Assembly (NCBI GenBank): GCA_050262155.1
Contig: CP189843.1
Coordinates: forward strand, 1,116,001 to 1,180,000
From: Parvimonas sp000223315
GTDB lineage: Bacteria; Bacillota; Clostridia; Tissierellales; Peptoniphilaceae
Length of the DNA stretch: 64,000 nucleotides
Direction of reading: 5' to 3'
A program made the position numbers and the translations under genes. Shown here piece by piece: positions 19,510 through 28,282 of the stretch (its first letter is position 1; every line of letters begins with the position of its first letter). A model generated the notes under the pieces. The model was not told where the DNA came from. It searched no databases and was given only the letters and a program-made list of their open reading frames with translations.

Positions 19510-21417
19510 ATGAAAGACTTAAAAAATATAATTAACAATATAAATTTAGATAAATTAAAACAAATAAAAATAAGAAATTTTTTTAAAAAAGACAAAAAAA
19601 TAATTAATGATACAAATCATATTAAAAGTTTTGACGGGCTTCGTGCGATAGCGGTTATTTTGGTAATGCTATATCATACAATTCCTCATATTGTTTCCGG
19701 AGGATACTTGGGAGTTGTAATCTTTTTAGTGTTAAGCGGATATTTAGTAACCGATAATTTCTTAAGAGAAATGGATGAACATAAATATTTGGATATTATA
19801 AAGTTTTGGAAAAAAAGATTTATAAAATTGTATACTCCACTTCTTCCAATGCTAAGTATTGTCAGCCTATTCGTATTATTATTTTTTAATGGTATGTTAA
19901 GAGGATATGTGGGAAATTTATTTAGTTCCCTTTTTGGGATAAACAATATATATCAAATAATACATGGACTCTCATATTTTGATTCACACGGAAATCCAAA
20001 CCCTTTTACTCATTTGTGGTCTTTAGGATTAGAAGTTCAATTCTATCTAATATGGCCAATTTTAATCTCTTTACTATATAGGACATTTAGGTTAAAAAGA
20101 AAAAGCATTGCGGTAGTAATAATTATTTTGTCACTTTTTTCAGCAACTACAATGTATATCTTATATAATCCTAATACTGATGTGTCTAGAATTTACTATG
20201 GTATAGATACTAGAGCTTTTAGTTTTTTAATTGGTGCATTTTTCGCATGTATATATCCAAGAAATAAAGTTCAAGAAGTAAACTTTTCAAAAAGTGAAAA
20301 TATATGTATTGATATTTTATCAATTTTGCTTTTTGCTCTAATAATCTATACATCTGTAATATTAGATTCAAAAATGGAGATAGTTTATAAATTTGGAATG
20401 TATTTTTACTCATTTTTAATAGGATTATTAATTATTACAATACTTTTAAAAGATAATATAGTTAATAAATTTTTGTGTTTTGCTCCTTTTACTGAAATTG
20501 GAAAGAGAAGTTATAGCCTTTATTTATGGCAATATCCAATAACAATATTTATCGGAGATTATCTAAAATGGAGTAAAATCTCAATTGTCTATTTAATTTT
20601 AATAGAACTGTTATTTTCAATAATTTTTGCAGAAATAAGTTATAGAATTTTTGAAAGAAAAATTAATTATTTAGGTTATATAAATGAAAAATGTAATGAA
20701 GATATAAAAAATAGAAATCTATTTTCAGCAATTGGTATTTTGGCAATATTTATAATATTTTCAACATCCATTCTATCAATTACTCAAAAATCTGATGACA
20801 TTGAAGAATTGAAAAATAGACTTGAAAATATACAAAAAGAGAACAAAGAAAATTCACAGTTAAATAATTTTGAAATTTCAAAAGAAACTTTTGATATAAA
20901 AAAATCAAAAGAACATATTGAAAATATTGATTTTTCTACAATTGATATTACCTTTATTGGAGACAGCATAATGCTTTCCGCTTCGGACAAAATGAAAGAT
21001 GAATTTAAAAATGCTATAATAGATGCAAAAGTTAGCCGTCAAGCATGGGATTTACCAAAAGTTTTGGAGAATTTGAAAGAAAAAAATAATATAAAAGATA
21101 TTGTGATAATTCACTTGGGAAGCAATTACAAAATAAATAAACAGAAATTCAAAGCAAATTTACTTTCTTTAGAAAGCAAAAAAATATTTCTAATAAATTG
21201 TGTCATTCCGGATCCTTGGGAAGAACAGGTAAACACAACTATAAAAGAAATTGCTGAAGAAATGGAAAATGTAGAAATGATAGATTGGTATGCTGTTGCT
21301 AAAAACAAAAAAGATCTTTTCTACAAAGATGCTACTCATCCAAATGAAGAAGGTGTAAAAGAATATATAAATCTATTAAAAACTGAATTAACTAAACATT
21401 TAAAAAAGGGGCATTAA
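19510..21417 (+). CDS. OatA-like peptidoglycan O-acetyltransferase (acyltransferase 3 + SGNH)
   Basis: 635 residues. A cytoplasmic leader of about 35 residues is followed by the acyltransferase-3 membrane domain (FDGLRAIAVILVMLYHT, GGYLGVVIFLVLSGYLVT, HLWSLGLEVQFYLIWP; about 10 helices to residue 425). After a coiled linker comes an extracytoplasmic SGNH hydrolase-like domain with block I FIGDSIM, an IIHLGSN block and the C-terminal DATHPNEEG (Asp/His). This layout is that of OatA, which acetylates the C6 hydroxyl of MurNAc and confers lysozyme resistance. It is the only gene on the plus strand here and converges on the D-Asp cross-bridge operon, with which it shares a terminator. Confidence 0.87.
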   Translation: MKDLKNIINNINLDKLKQIKIRNFFKKDKKIINDTNHIKSFDGLRAIAVILVMLYHTIPHIVSGGYLGVVIFLVLSGYLVTDNFLREMDEHKYLDIIKFWKKRFIKLYTPLLPMLSIVSLFVLLFFNGMLRGYVGNLFSSLFGINNIYQIIHGLSYFDSHGNPNPFTHLWSLGLEVQFYLIWPILISLLYRTFRLKRKSIAVVIIILSLFSATTMYILYNPNTDVSRIYYGIDTRAFSFLIGAFFACIYPRNKVQEVNFSKSENICIDILSILLFALIIYTSVILDSKMEIVYKFGMYFYSFLIGLLIITILLKDNIVNKFLCFAPFTEIGKRSYSLYLWQYPITIFIGDYLKWSKISIVYLILIELLFSIIFAEISYRIFERKINYLGYINEKCNEDIKNRNLFSAIGILAIFIIFSTSILSITQKSDDIEELKNRLENIQKENKENSQLNNFEISKETFDIKKSKEHIENIDFSTIDITFIGDSIMLSASDKMKDEFKNAIIDAKVSRQAWDLPKVLENLKEKNNIKDIVIIHLGSNYKINKQKFKANLLSLESKKIFLINCVIPDPWEEQVNTTIKEIAEEMENVEMIDWYAVAKNKKDLFYKDATHPNEEGVKEYINLLKTELTKHLKKGH

Positions 21418-21426
21418 GCCCCTTTT
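21402..21426. terminator. bidirectional terminator between oatA-like gene and racemase operon
   Basis: AAAAGGGGC / GCCCCTTTT perfect 9-bp stem (21404-21412, 21418-21426) with a T run on either strand. The OatA stop codon sits in the loop. Confidence 0.88.
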
Positions 21427-21433
21427 AGTATTT

Positions 21434-22120
21434 TTATAATTTTTTAATTTTCGCTCCGCTGTATTCAATACTCTTATTTACAAGTACATCCAAAGCGTCA
21501 ATGGTATTTATATTTTTAGAAATATCCAAAAGACTAAGTTCTGTACAAGCTATTATTCCAATAGTTTCATCATCACAATATTTATTTAGAATTTCAATAA
21601 AGTCTTTATTCTCTAAATTATTTGTCTCCTTAATCTTGTAAATAATATCCATAACGGAATTTTTATCGTCTAAAGTAATTTCCTTTACCTTTATTCCATT
21701 TTTTTCTGCATATTTATTGTAAACTTTTGAATTAAGAGTTCCAAGAGTTCCAAAAACTGCTATATTTTCTATACCTTTTCTTTTGATTTCTAATATAGTT
21801 TCTTCAATCATATTAATAATTTTTAAGTTTGTAAAGTTTTTAAATTCATCATAAAAATAATGACTTGTATTACAAGGAATAGCAACTACATCTACACCAA
21901 TTTTATCCAAAATTTCTAAATCCTTTTTTATTTCATTTAAAAAATCAGTATCTTTTTTTTCTATGATACATTTTGTTCTGTCAGGCATACTTGAATGATT
22001 TAAAACTATTAAATCAATATGTTCATTATCATTATGTGCCTCAGTATTTAAAACAACTTTATCATAGAACTTAACAGTTGCTAAAGGTCCCATACCTCCG
22101 ATAACTCCTAATTTATACAC
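21434..22120 (-). CDS. aspartate/glutamate racemase family protein (probable aspartate racemase)
   Basis: 228 residues. GVIGGMGPLAT starts the family; the two catalytic cysteines are in PCNTSHYF and ACTELSLL. NHSSMPDRT fits aspartate racemase rather than MurI. It would interconvert L- and D-aspartate. The GTG start at 22118-22120 overlaps the stop of the ATP-grasp gene by one base and has AGGAGG upstream, so translation is coupled. The pairing with a D-aspartate-ligase-like ATP-grasp gene is the arrangement known for Enterococcus faecium, so the D-Asp made here probably feeds the cell-wall cross-bridge (inference). Confidence 0.88.
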   Translation of the reverse strand: MYKLGVIGGMGPLATVKFYDKVVLNTEAHNDNEHIDLIVLNHSSMPDRTKCIIEKKDTDFLNEIKKDLEILDKIGVDVVAIPCNTSHYFYDEFKNFTNLKIINMIEETILEIKRKGIENIAVFGTLGTLNSKVYNKYAEKNGIKVKEITLDDKNSVMDIIYKIKETNNLENKDFIEILNKYCDDETIGIIACTELSLLDISKNINTIDALDVLVNKSIEYSGAKIKKL

Positions 22121-23310
22121 TATTTCCTCCTAAATATTTTTCTAAAAACTTTTCCCAATAGAATTTTATTAAAGAAAAACCAAGGTTTTAAATCATCAGT
22201 AGCAAAAATTGCAGGAGCCCATTTGCTTGAAAATGAAACCTTTAAAGATTTCAAAATTCCAACTTGTTTTGTTTTCTTATAACGCCAAATTGCAACCATA
22301 TCTTCAAAACCATAAATAAAAGCATAATTTGTATCGTAATCAACATACTTACAATCACTTTCTTTTAAATTTCCAGTTAAATCAAGATATGCAATATAAG
22401 GCATATTTATTCCAACTTTATAAATCAAATTATTAAAATTAGTAGTCCTTGCATTTATTTCTATCAGATAGATTTCTCCCGTTTTTTCATGTCTTTTATA
22501 TTCTATTTCACCAAAACCTCGATATCCTATATTTTCTAGGAAAGGCTTTGACATATCAATTAATTTTTGATTGTATTTTTGAATTGTAAAACAAGATGCC
22601 CCAAAATTTATTGGCCATTGTCTTTGCTTTTGAGCAGTCATATAATGAGTAGTCTTTCCACTTCTATCAATGTAATAATCATAAGTCAACATACAATCGT
22701 CAAAACCCGGAACAATTTCTTGAATAAATATTTCAATATTATTGTCTTTTGCTTTTTTTATTCCATTTTCCATTTCTTCAACATTATTACAGATAAAAAC
22801 TTTATTTCTAAAAATCTTAGTAAATTCTACAGTATCAACAGGCTTTATGATACATGGAAATCCAACTTCATTTTTTACTTTTTCAACCAAATTTTCATCA
22901 TTTGCATTAATTGTTGCCGGAATTTTAACTCCATTTTCTTTTGCAATATCATATAAAGTCCATTTATCCAATAATTTTGAATTAAGTCCTTTAGCTTGAC
23001 TGATTAAATAATATTTTTCCAATTCGTCATAATATTCATCTATAAATTCAACATATTTATCATGTGTTGGGAGTAAAACAGGTTTTTTTTCTTGTTTTTT
23101 TCCATATTCTATCAATCCTACAAAAGCCTCTTCTCCAAATTTATTCAAATTATCAATTTTTAAAAATTCAGATATATATTTTGACTTTGCTCCATAGGAA
23201 TTATCAAAGTCATAATCACAAGCTACAACATGAATTCCTTCACGTCCTAAACATCTTATTATGCTAAGTCCTATATAGTAATTACAACCTAAAACAACAG
23301 CTTTGTTCAT
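22120..23310 (-). CDS. ATP-grasp carboxylate-amine ligase, probable D-aspartate ligase
   Basis: 396 residues, close to the about 400 of Aslfm/AslA. The start AVVLGCNYYIGLSIIRCLG is the nucleotide-like N-domain. ATP-grasp features follow: GFPCIIKPVDT, IFIQEIVPGFDD, and GYRGFGEIEYKRH ... YLIEINART, which supplies metal ligands. ATP-grasp enzymes of this subgroup join the beta-carboxylate of D-aspartate to the lysine side chain of UDP-MurNAc-pentapeptide. The neighbours (aspartate racemase after, asparagine synthase before, all on one transcript) make that role likely. A different amino-acid ligase remains possible without biochemical proof. Confidence 0.82.
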   Translation of the reverse strand: MNKAVVLGCNYYIGLSIIRCLGREGIHVVACDYDFDNSYGAKSKYISEFLKIDNLNKFGEEAFVGLIEYGKKQEKKPVLLPTHDKYVEFIDEYYDELEKYYLISQAKGLNSKLLDKWTLYDIAKENGVKIPATINANDENLVEKVKNEVGFPCIIKPVDTVEFTKIFRNKVFICNNVEEMENGIKKAKDNNIEIFIQEIVPGFDDCMLTYDYYIDRSGKTTHYMTAQKQRQWPINFGASCFTIQKYNQKLIDMSKPFLENIGYRGFGEIEYKRHEKTGEIYLIEINARTTNFNNLIYKVGINMPYIAYLDLTGNLKESDCKYVDYDTNYAFIYGFEDMVAIWRYKKTKQVGILKSLKVSFSSKWAPAIFATDDLKPWFFFNKILLGKVFRKIFRRK

Positions 23311-23321
23311 TCTTTTACCTC

Positions 23322-25145
23322 TTAATTAAAATATTGTTCATACCATTTTAAAAATGTATAAATAGTATAAATTTTACGACCATTATTGTTTTTATTATTA
23401 AAGTGATCGTCAAGAAGTGAATTGATTTTTTCCAAATCAAAAAATTCACCTACAAAATTCTTATTGAAAGTTTCTTTAACAATATTATAATATTTTTCTT
23501 CCTTAATCCATAAAACAAAAGGAACAACAAAACCTAACTTTCTTCTCTTCGCCCAATCTTCCGGTAATTTATTTAAAGCGGCTTTTCTAAAAGCATATTT
23601 TGTTATTTCATTATGAACTTTATGTCTTACAGGAATTGTTCTTGCAAGTTCCCACATCTTTTTATCTAAAAGTGGAACTCTAAGCTCAATAGAATTTGCC
23701 ATAGTCATCTTATCTGCTTTAAGCAAAATATCGTCAACTATCCACATTTTCATATCAAGATATAATCTCTTAGATACATCATCCATATCTTTAACTTCAT
23801 CATAATATTTTTTAGTTAAATCTCTTGAAGTTTCAGAATTTTGATATCTTTCCTTTAAAATCGAATTGGCTTGTTCATCAGACATTATTTCTGCAGGTCC
23901 AATATATCTATCTTCAACCTTTTGACCATATTTCATTATAATTGTCTTTCCGCTAAAATGCTTTTTATCCTTATATTTATTATATAACTTATTTCTTAAA
24001 CTAAATGGTAATTTTTTATAAATTCTTTGTGGAAGAGCTTCTGCATATTCATTATATCCGGCAAATAATTCATCTGCTCCTTCTCCTGATAAAACCACCT
24101 TAACTTGTTCTGAAGCAAGTTTTGACAAGAAATATAGAGCAACAGAAGAAAGATTTGCATGTGGCTCATCTGAATAATATTGCACTTTATTTATTCCGTC
24201 AAAAAATTCATCAGGAGTAATTATTTTAGAAAAATTTTCTATTCCAAGTTTATCAGAAAGCTCTTTTGCATAAACTGTTTCATCAAATCCTTTATTATCA
24301 AAACCTACAGAAAAAGTTTTATTTGGCATTGCTGTTGCAACAACATAACTTGAGTCAACACCGCCTGACAAGAAAGAGCCAACTTCAACATCACTAATCT
24401 TGTGATACTTAACTGATTCTTCAACTTCTTTTTCTATCTTACTTACAGCTTCATCGAAAGTCATTTCCTTGTAATCAAGAGTTAAATTGTAATAGCTCTT
24501 TATTTCAAGTTTTCCATTTTCAAAGATATAATAATGTCCGGGTCTAAGTTTCTTTACACCTTTGAAAAATGTTTCTTCTAAAGGATTGTATTGAAATACT
24601 AAATAATGCTTTAATGCTTTTTCATTTACTTCTTTTTTAAACTTTGGATATTTCAAAAATGACTTAACTTCTGAACCGAAAACAAAGTCTCCATCAATCA
24701 TTGTATAGTAATATGGTTTTATTCCAAAATGATCTCTTGCACCAAAAAGTTTTTCTTTCTTACTATCCCAAATAGCAAAAGCGAACATTCCTCTCAATTT
24801 AGACAAAATGCATTCTTCACCATATTCTTCATATCCATGTAAAATAACTTCCGTATCAGTATTTGTTTTGAATTTATATCCTTTTTCTAACAAATCATCT
24901 TTTATTTCTTGGTAATTATAGATTTCTCCATTAAAAATTATAGCCACATCATTATTTTCATTTAAAATCGGTTGTGAACCTTCATTCAAATCAATTATAC
25001 TTAATCTTCTAAAACCAAAATTAATTCCATTGTCAAAATAATATCCGTCACTATCCGGACCGCGATGAATTATTTCATTATTCATCTCTTTTATTACATT
25101 TTCATCTTTTACATCTTTACTGTAAAATCCTACAAATCCACACAT
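23322..25145 (-). CDS. asnB: asparagine synthase (glutamine-hydrolysing), candidate D-Asp amidase of the cross-bridge
   Basis: 607 residues. Cys2 (start MCGFVGFYS) is the class II glutaminase nucleophile; RGPDSDGYY and FNGEIYNYQE lie in that domain. The synthetase domain has the pyrophosphate loop SGGVDSSYV and GEGADELFAGY. Conventional AsnB makes L-asparagine. A homologue in Lactococcus (AsnH) instead amidates the D-Asp of the peptidoglycan cross-bridge. Being 12 bases upstream of the D-aspartate-ligase-like gene in one operon favours that role here (inference). It has AAGGAG upstream and its own promoter within the end of murE. Confidence 0.9.
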   Translation of the reverse strand: MCGFVGFYSKDVKDENVIKEMNNEIIHRGPDSDGYYFDNGINFGFRRLSIIDLNEGSQPILNENNDVAIIFNGEIYNYQEIKDDLLEKGYKFKTNTDTEVILHGYEEYGEECILSKLRGMFAFAIWDSKKEKLFGARDHFGIKPYYYTMIDGDFVFGSEVKSFLKYPKFKKEVNEKALKHYLVFQYNPLEETFFKGVKKLRPGHYYIFENGKLEIKSYYNLTLDYKEMTFDEAVSKIEKEVEESVKYHKISDVEVGSFLSGGVDSSYVVATAMPNKTFSVGFDNKGFDETVYAKELSDKLGIENFSKIITPDEFFDGINKVQYYSDEPHANLSSVALYFLSKLASEQVKVVLSGEGADELFAGYNEYAEALPQRIYKKLPFSLRNKLYNKYKDKKHFSGKTIIMKYGQKVEDRYIGPAEIMSDEQANSILKERYQNSETSRDLTKKYYDEVKDMDDVSKRLYLDMKMWIVDDILLKADKMTMANSIELRVPLLDKKMWELARTIPVRHKVHNEITKYAFRKAALNKLPEDWAKRRKLGFVVPFVLWIKEEKYYNIVKETFNKNFVGEFFDLEKINSLLDDHFNNKNNNGRKIYTIYTFLKWYEQYFN

Positions 25146-25227
25146 AATTTCTCCTTAAAATTCGTTAAAAGAATTAACAACTGAATCATTTAATTATCAA
25201 ATCATTTCTAATATACAAACTAATTTA

Positions 25228-25256
25228 ATTATATCATATACTAAAATTTATTTCTA
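25228..25256 (-). promoter_or_regulatory. promoter of the asnB-ligase-racemase operon
   Basis: Extended -10 TGATATAAT (TATAAT at 25228-25233) with a partial -35 TAGAAA 17 bases upstream (25251-25256), overlapping the last codons of murE. Confidence 0.55.
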
Positions 25257-26728
25257 TTCTTTAAAATTTCTTTAACAGTTTCTATCTCGCTATATGGAAA
25301 ATATTCATCTCCTATAACTTGATAAGGCTCTGCACCCTTTCCCGCAAGTAATACAATATCATTTTCTCTTCCAATTTCAAAAGCATATTCTATTGCCTTT
25401 TTTCTATCTTCAACAACTGTATAATTGTTTTTATCACAATTAGAAACTAACTCACTTACTATCTTGCTAATAGACTCATGTCTTGGATTATCTGATGTAA
25501 AAATAACTTCATCAGAATTTTCCAAAGCAATTTTTCCTAAATCAGGTCTCATGCTGGAATCTCTATTTCCACCGCTATGACCTATCAAAGTAATAATTCT
25601 ATTGTGAGGAACTTTATTCAAAGTTTCAAGCACATTTGTAAGTCCGTCAGGTGTATGAGCAAAATCAATTATTATTTTAAAATTTTCATTTGATTGAACG
25701 ATTTCCATTCTACCACTCACACCTGAAAAACTCTTTAGTGCTTCAATAATATCTTGAATAGAAATTCCCTTTACATATCCTGCACAAATTCCTGCTAAAA
25801 CATTATAGACATTAAAAACTCCAACTAAATTAGTTTCAACTTTATATACTTCGTCTAAAAAATGTAAATCAAATCTCATTTTCCAATCATCAAATGAAAT
25901 ATTATCAGCAAAAAAATCAGCATTCTTATCATTTATTCCATAAGTAATAATTTCTGATGGAATATGTTCAGCATATTTTTTTGAATATTCGTCATCACTA
26001 TTTAAAATAGCTGTTTTTAACTTTCCATTCTTTAAATTATGTCCTAATTGTGTAAATAAAAGCTCCTTTGTATTCGCATAATTTTCCATTGTCTTATGTA
26101 ATTCCAAATGTTCATGAGACAAATTTGTAAAAATTGCACAGTCAAAATCACAACCTAAAACTCTATCCAAAGCTAATGCATGAGATGAAACTTCCATTAC
26201 ACAACATTTACAATTTTCAACTACCATTTCATTTAAAAATCCTTGCAAATCTACAGAAATAGGAGTTGTATTTTTTGTAGGAATTATTCTATTTCCTATT
26301 TTGTGATGTATTGTTCCTATTAGACCTGTTTTCATATTACAAGTTTCAAAAATGTGATTAATTAAATAACTTGTAGTTGTCTTTCCGTTAGTTCCTGTTA
26401 TCCCAACCATAAATAATTTTTCACTTGGATATTTATACAACACATTGGCTAGAAGTCCCATAACTTTTAATGTATCTTTAACATAAACAACGGGAATATC
26501 TCCTGACTTGTCAGATACATCTTTTGACGCTATTAATAATTTAGCACCATTTTTTACAGCACTTTCAACAAACGAATGTCCATCTACAGTATTACCTTCT
26601 ATGCAAATAAAAGCGGTATTTTCTTTTATATTTCTATTATCTTGTGAAATATAGTCTATATTTATATTTTCAATATTTCCATAAATTTTTTTTACCTTTA
26701 TAAAAGATAACAATTCATTAGCTAACAT
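25241..26728 (-). CDS. murE: UDP-N-acetylmuramoyl-tripeptide synthetase (MurE)
   Basis: Adds the third stem-peptide amino acid to UDP-MurNAc-Ala-Glu. 495 residues: N-terminal UDP-binding domain (SQDNRNIKENTAFICIEG), central ATPase with GITGTNGKTTTSYL, TTPISVDLQ and EVSSHALALDRV, and a C-terminal domain with FAHTPDGL, GHSGGNRD and TSDNPRHE. The DNPR motif in the substrate loop is the one usually linked to meso-diaminopimelate, whereas lysine-adding enzymes tend to have other residues. That is unexpected next to a D-Asp cross-bridge operon. It sits just upstream of that operon on the same strand. Confidence 0.94.
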   Translation of the reverse strand: MLANELLSFIKVKKIYGNIENINIDYISQDNRNIKENTAFICIEGNTVDGHSFVESAVKNGAKLLIASKDVSDKSGDIPVVYVKDTLKVMGLLANVLYKYPSEKLFMVGITGTNGKTTTSYLINHIFETCNMKTGLIGTIHHKIGNRIIPTKNTTPISVDLQGFLNEMVVENCKCCVMEVSSHALALDRVLGCDFDCAIFTNLSHEHLELHKTMENYANTKELLFTQLGHNLKNGKLKTAILNSDDEYSKKYAEHIPSEIITYGINDKNADFFADNISFDDWKMRFDLHFLDEVYKVETNLVGVFNVYNVLAGICAGYVKGISIQDIIEALKSFSGVSGRMEIVQSNENFKIIIDFAHTPDGLTNVLETLNKVPHNRIITLIGHSGGNRDSSMRPDLGKIALENSDEVIFTSDNPRHESISKIVSELVSNCDKNNYTVVEDRKKAIEYAFEIGRENDIVLLAGKGAEPYQVIGDEYFPYSEIETVKEILKNRNKF

Positions 26729-26814
26729 ATCTAACTCCTATCTATAAAATATAGTATTCAAAAAACATATAAAATTTTTAAAATACTCACACTTTCTAAT
26801 AATTTTATATAAAC

Positions 26815-26838
26815 AAAAAAGGTCTCATAAGAGACCTT
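26815..26838 (-). terminator. Rho-independent terminator of the tRNA operon
   Basis: AAGGTCTC / GAGACCTT 8-bp stem with a four-base loop, then six T on the minus strand, directly after the CCA of tRNA-Cys. Confidence 0.9.
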
Positions 26839-26911
26839 GGAGGCGACATCCAGATTTGAACTGGAGATGAAGGTGTTGCAGACCTCTGCCTTACCACTTG
26901 GCTATGTCGCC
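26838..26911 (-). tRNA. tRNA-Cys (GCA)
   Basis: Minus strand. Acceptor GGCGACA pairs with TGTCGCC, with U73 and an encoded CCA (26838-26840). The anticodon loop CTGCAAC gives GCA. D-arm AGCCAAGTGGTAAGGC and T-arm GTTCAAATC are present. Last tRNA of the operon. Confidence 0.96.
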
Positions 26912-26920
26912 AAATTGAAA

Positions 26921-26995
26921 TGGAGCGGAAGACGAGATTCGAACTCGCGACCCTCGCCTTGGCAAGGCGATGCTCTACCACTGAGCCACTCCCGC
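26921..26995 (-). tRNA. tRNA-Gly (GCC)
   Basis: Minus strand. Acceptor GCGGGAG / CTTCCGC with encoded CCA (26921-26923). Anticodon loop CTTGCCAAG gives GCC. T-loop GTTCGAATC present. Confidence 0.96.
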
Positions 26996-26998
26996 AAA

Positions 26999-27074
<76 letters not shown>

Positions 27075-27134
27075 ATATAATATTCAATTTTTTTAAAACT
27101 TTTAGAGTTTTTATACTTTTTTTATTTCAATTCT

Positions 27135-27565
27135 TAGATAGCTCATTCTCTCGTGCTTCGCACTAAACTAAGGCATTGCCTAAAAACAACTTCGTTGTTT
27201 TTGCCACTTCCTTATACCGACTTTCACTATCCGGGCATATAATATTCAATTTTTTTAGAATTTTTTGAATTTCTGTACTTACTTTTGTTTTTCTTTTAGA
27301 TAGCTCATTCTCTCGTGCTTCGCACTAGACTAAGATATTGCCTAAAAACAACTTCGTTGTTTTTGCCACTCTCTTATACCGACTTTCACTATCTGGGCAT
27401 AATATTAAATTTTTTCGAATTTTTTATATTATATATACTTACTTTTTTCAATTTTTAGATAGCTCATTCTCTCGTGCTTTGCACTAAACTAAGGCATTGC
27501 CTAAAAACAACTTCGTTGTTTTTGCCACTTCCTTATACCGACTTTCGCTATCCGGGCATATAATA
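27135..27565 (-). repeat. three tandem ~160-bp units built from tRNA-Phe 5' fragments and hairpins
   Basis: Cores at 27135-27242, 27297-27402 and 27456-27563, period 162 then 159. Each core begins (plus strand) TAGATAGCTCATTCTCTCG, holds three palindromes (GTGCTTCGCAC, AGGCATTGCCT, CAACTTCGTTG) and ends ACCGACTTTCACTATC(C/T)GGGC. That last part, and the AT-rich flank after it (GCATATAATATTCAATTTT), copy the tRNA-Phe 5' end and its upstream flank. The cores lie within the tRNA operon transcript between tRNA-Lys and tRNA-Phe, and none can fold as a full tRNA. On the minus strand two of the hairpins have GAA triloops closed by C-G. Confidence 0.88.
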
Positions 27566-27581
27566 TAACCTAAAAATTAAT

Positions 27582-27657
27582 TGGTGCACCTTCAGGGGCT
27601 CGAACCCTGGACACCCTGATTAAGAGTCAGGTGCTCTACCAGCTGAGCTAAAGGTGC
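27582..27657 (-). tRNA. tRNA-Lys (CUU)
   Basis: Minus strand. Acceptor GCACCTT / AAGGTGC with A73 and encoded CCA (27582-27584). Anticodon loop CTCTTAA gives CTT. First tRNA of the operon, about 20 bases after the predicted start point. Confidence 0.95.
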
Positions 27658-27674
27658 ATATTCAGTACCTAAAT

Positions 27675-27703
27675 AGTATAAAGCATTTGTTTTAATTTGT
27701 CAA
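27675..27703 (-). promoter_or_regulatory. strong promoter of the tRNA operon
   Basis: TTGACA (27698-27703), 17-base spacer and TATACT (27675-27680) on the minus strand. Confidence 0.85.
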
Positions 27704-27762
27704 GTCTTTTATTGTACTTTTTTAAAATGAACTTGAAAAATTTTATAAAATCTACTTTACAT

Positions 27763-27792
27763 AAAAAAATTGAGATGTCAGACATCTCAATT
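27763..27792 (-). terminator. Rho-independent terminator of the rlmL-to-mobB operon
   Basis: AATTGAGATGTC / GACATCTCAATT, a 12-bp perfect stem (27768-27779, 27781-27792), then seven T on the minus strand. It overlaps the mobB stop codon. Confidence 0.9.
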
Positions 27793-28282
27793 AAATATTA
27801 AAATATTTTTTTATTCTTTTTGCAATTTTTTCGTAATCATTAGGTTTAAATTGCTCTATATCAAAATTATGTTCTATATCCGAAACAATTGCTACAAGTT
27901 TTTCTTTTTCAGAAATTATTTTTGTTGAATATCCCGTTCTATAAATTTCAATTCTATCTAAGTTTTCCCATTTATATCCTTCAACTAAAATAAAATCATA
28001 TTCAGTCATTGTTTTTAGAACATCATCTAATGATTTTTCATAATTTAAGTTTTCAACTGTTATTACTCTATTAGGACTTACCATTTTTACACAACTAGCT
28101 CCAGACTGTGAGAATATATAACTATCTTTACCCTCTCTGTCAAAATCAAATTCTTTGTGATGATGTTTTACAACTCCTACTTTTAATCCTTCTTTAGAAA
28201 ATATTTTCAACAAGTTTTTTATCAAAGTTGTCTTTCCAACATTAGAACATTCTCCAACTATGGAAATTGCCCTATTTTTCAT
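27791..28282 (-). CDS. mobB: molybdopterin-guanine dinucleotide biosynthesis protein B
   Basis: 163 residues from the ATG at 28280-28282. A GTP-binding P-loop protein (GECSNVGKTTLIKNLL) with KVGVVKHHHKEFDFD, DREGKDSYIFSQSGA and ILVEGYK typical of MobB, which aids conversion of molybdenum cofactor to its dinucleotide form. The start overlaps the end of moeA by 11 bases and has CGGAG upstream; a longer frame beginning 19 codons earlier lies inside moeA and is not used. It is the last gene of its operon. No moaA, mobA or molybdoenzyme is in the window. Confidence 0.92.
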   Translation of the reverse strand: MKNRAISIVGECSNVGKTTLIKNLLKIFSKEGLKVGVVKHHHKEFDFDREGKDSYIFSQSGASCVKMVSPNRVITVENLNYEKSLDDVLKTMTEYDFILVEGYKWENLDRIEIYRTGYSTKIISEKEKLVAIVSDIEHNFDIEQFKPNDYEKIAKRIKKYFNI

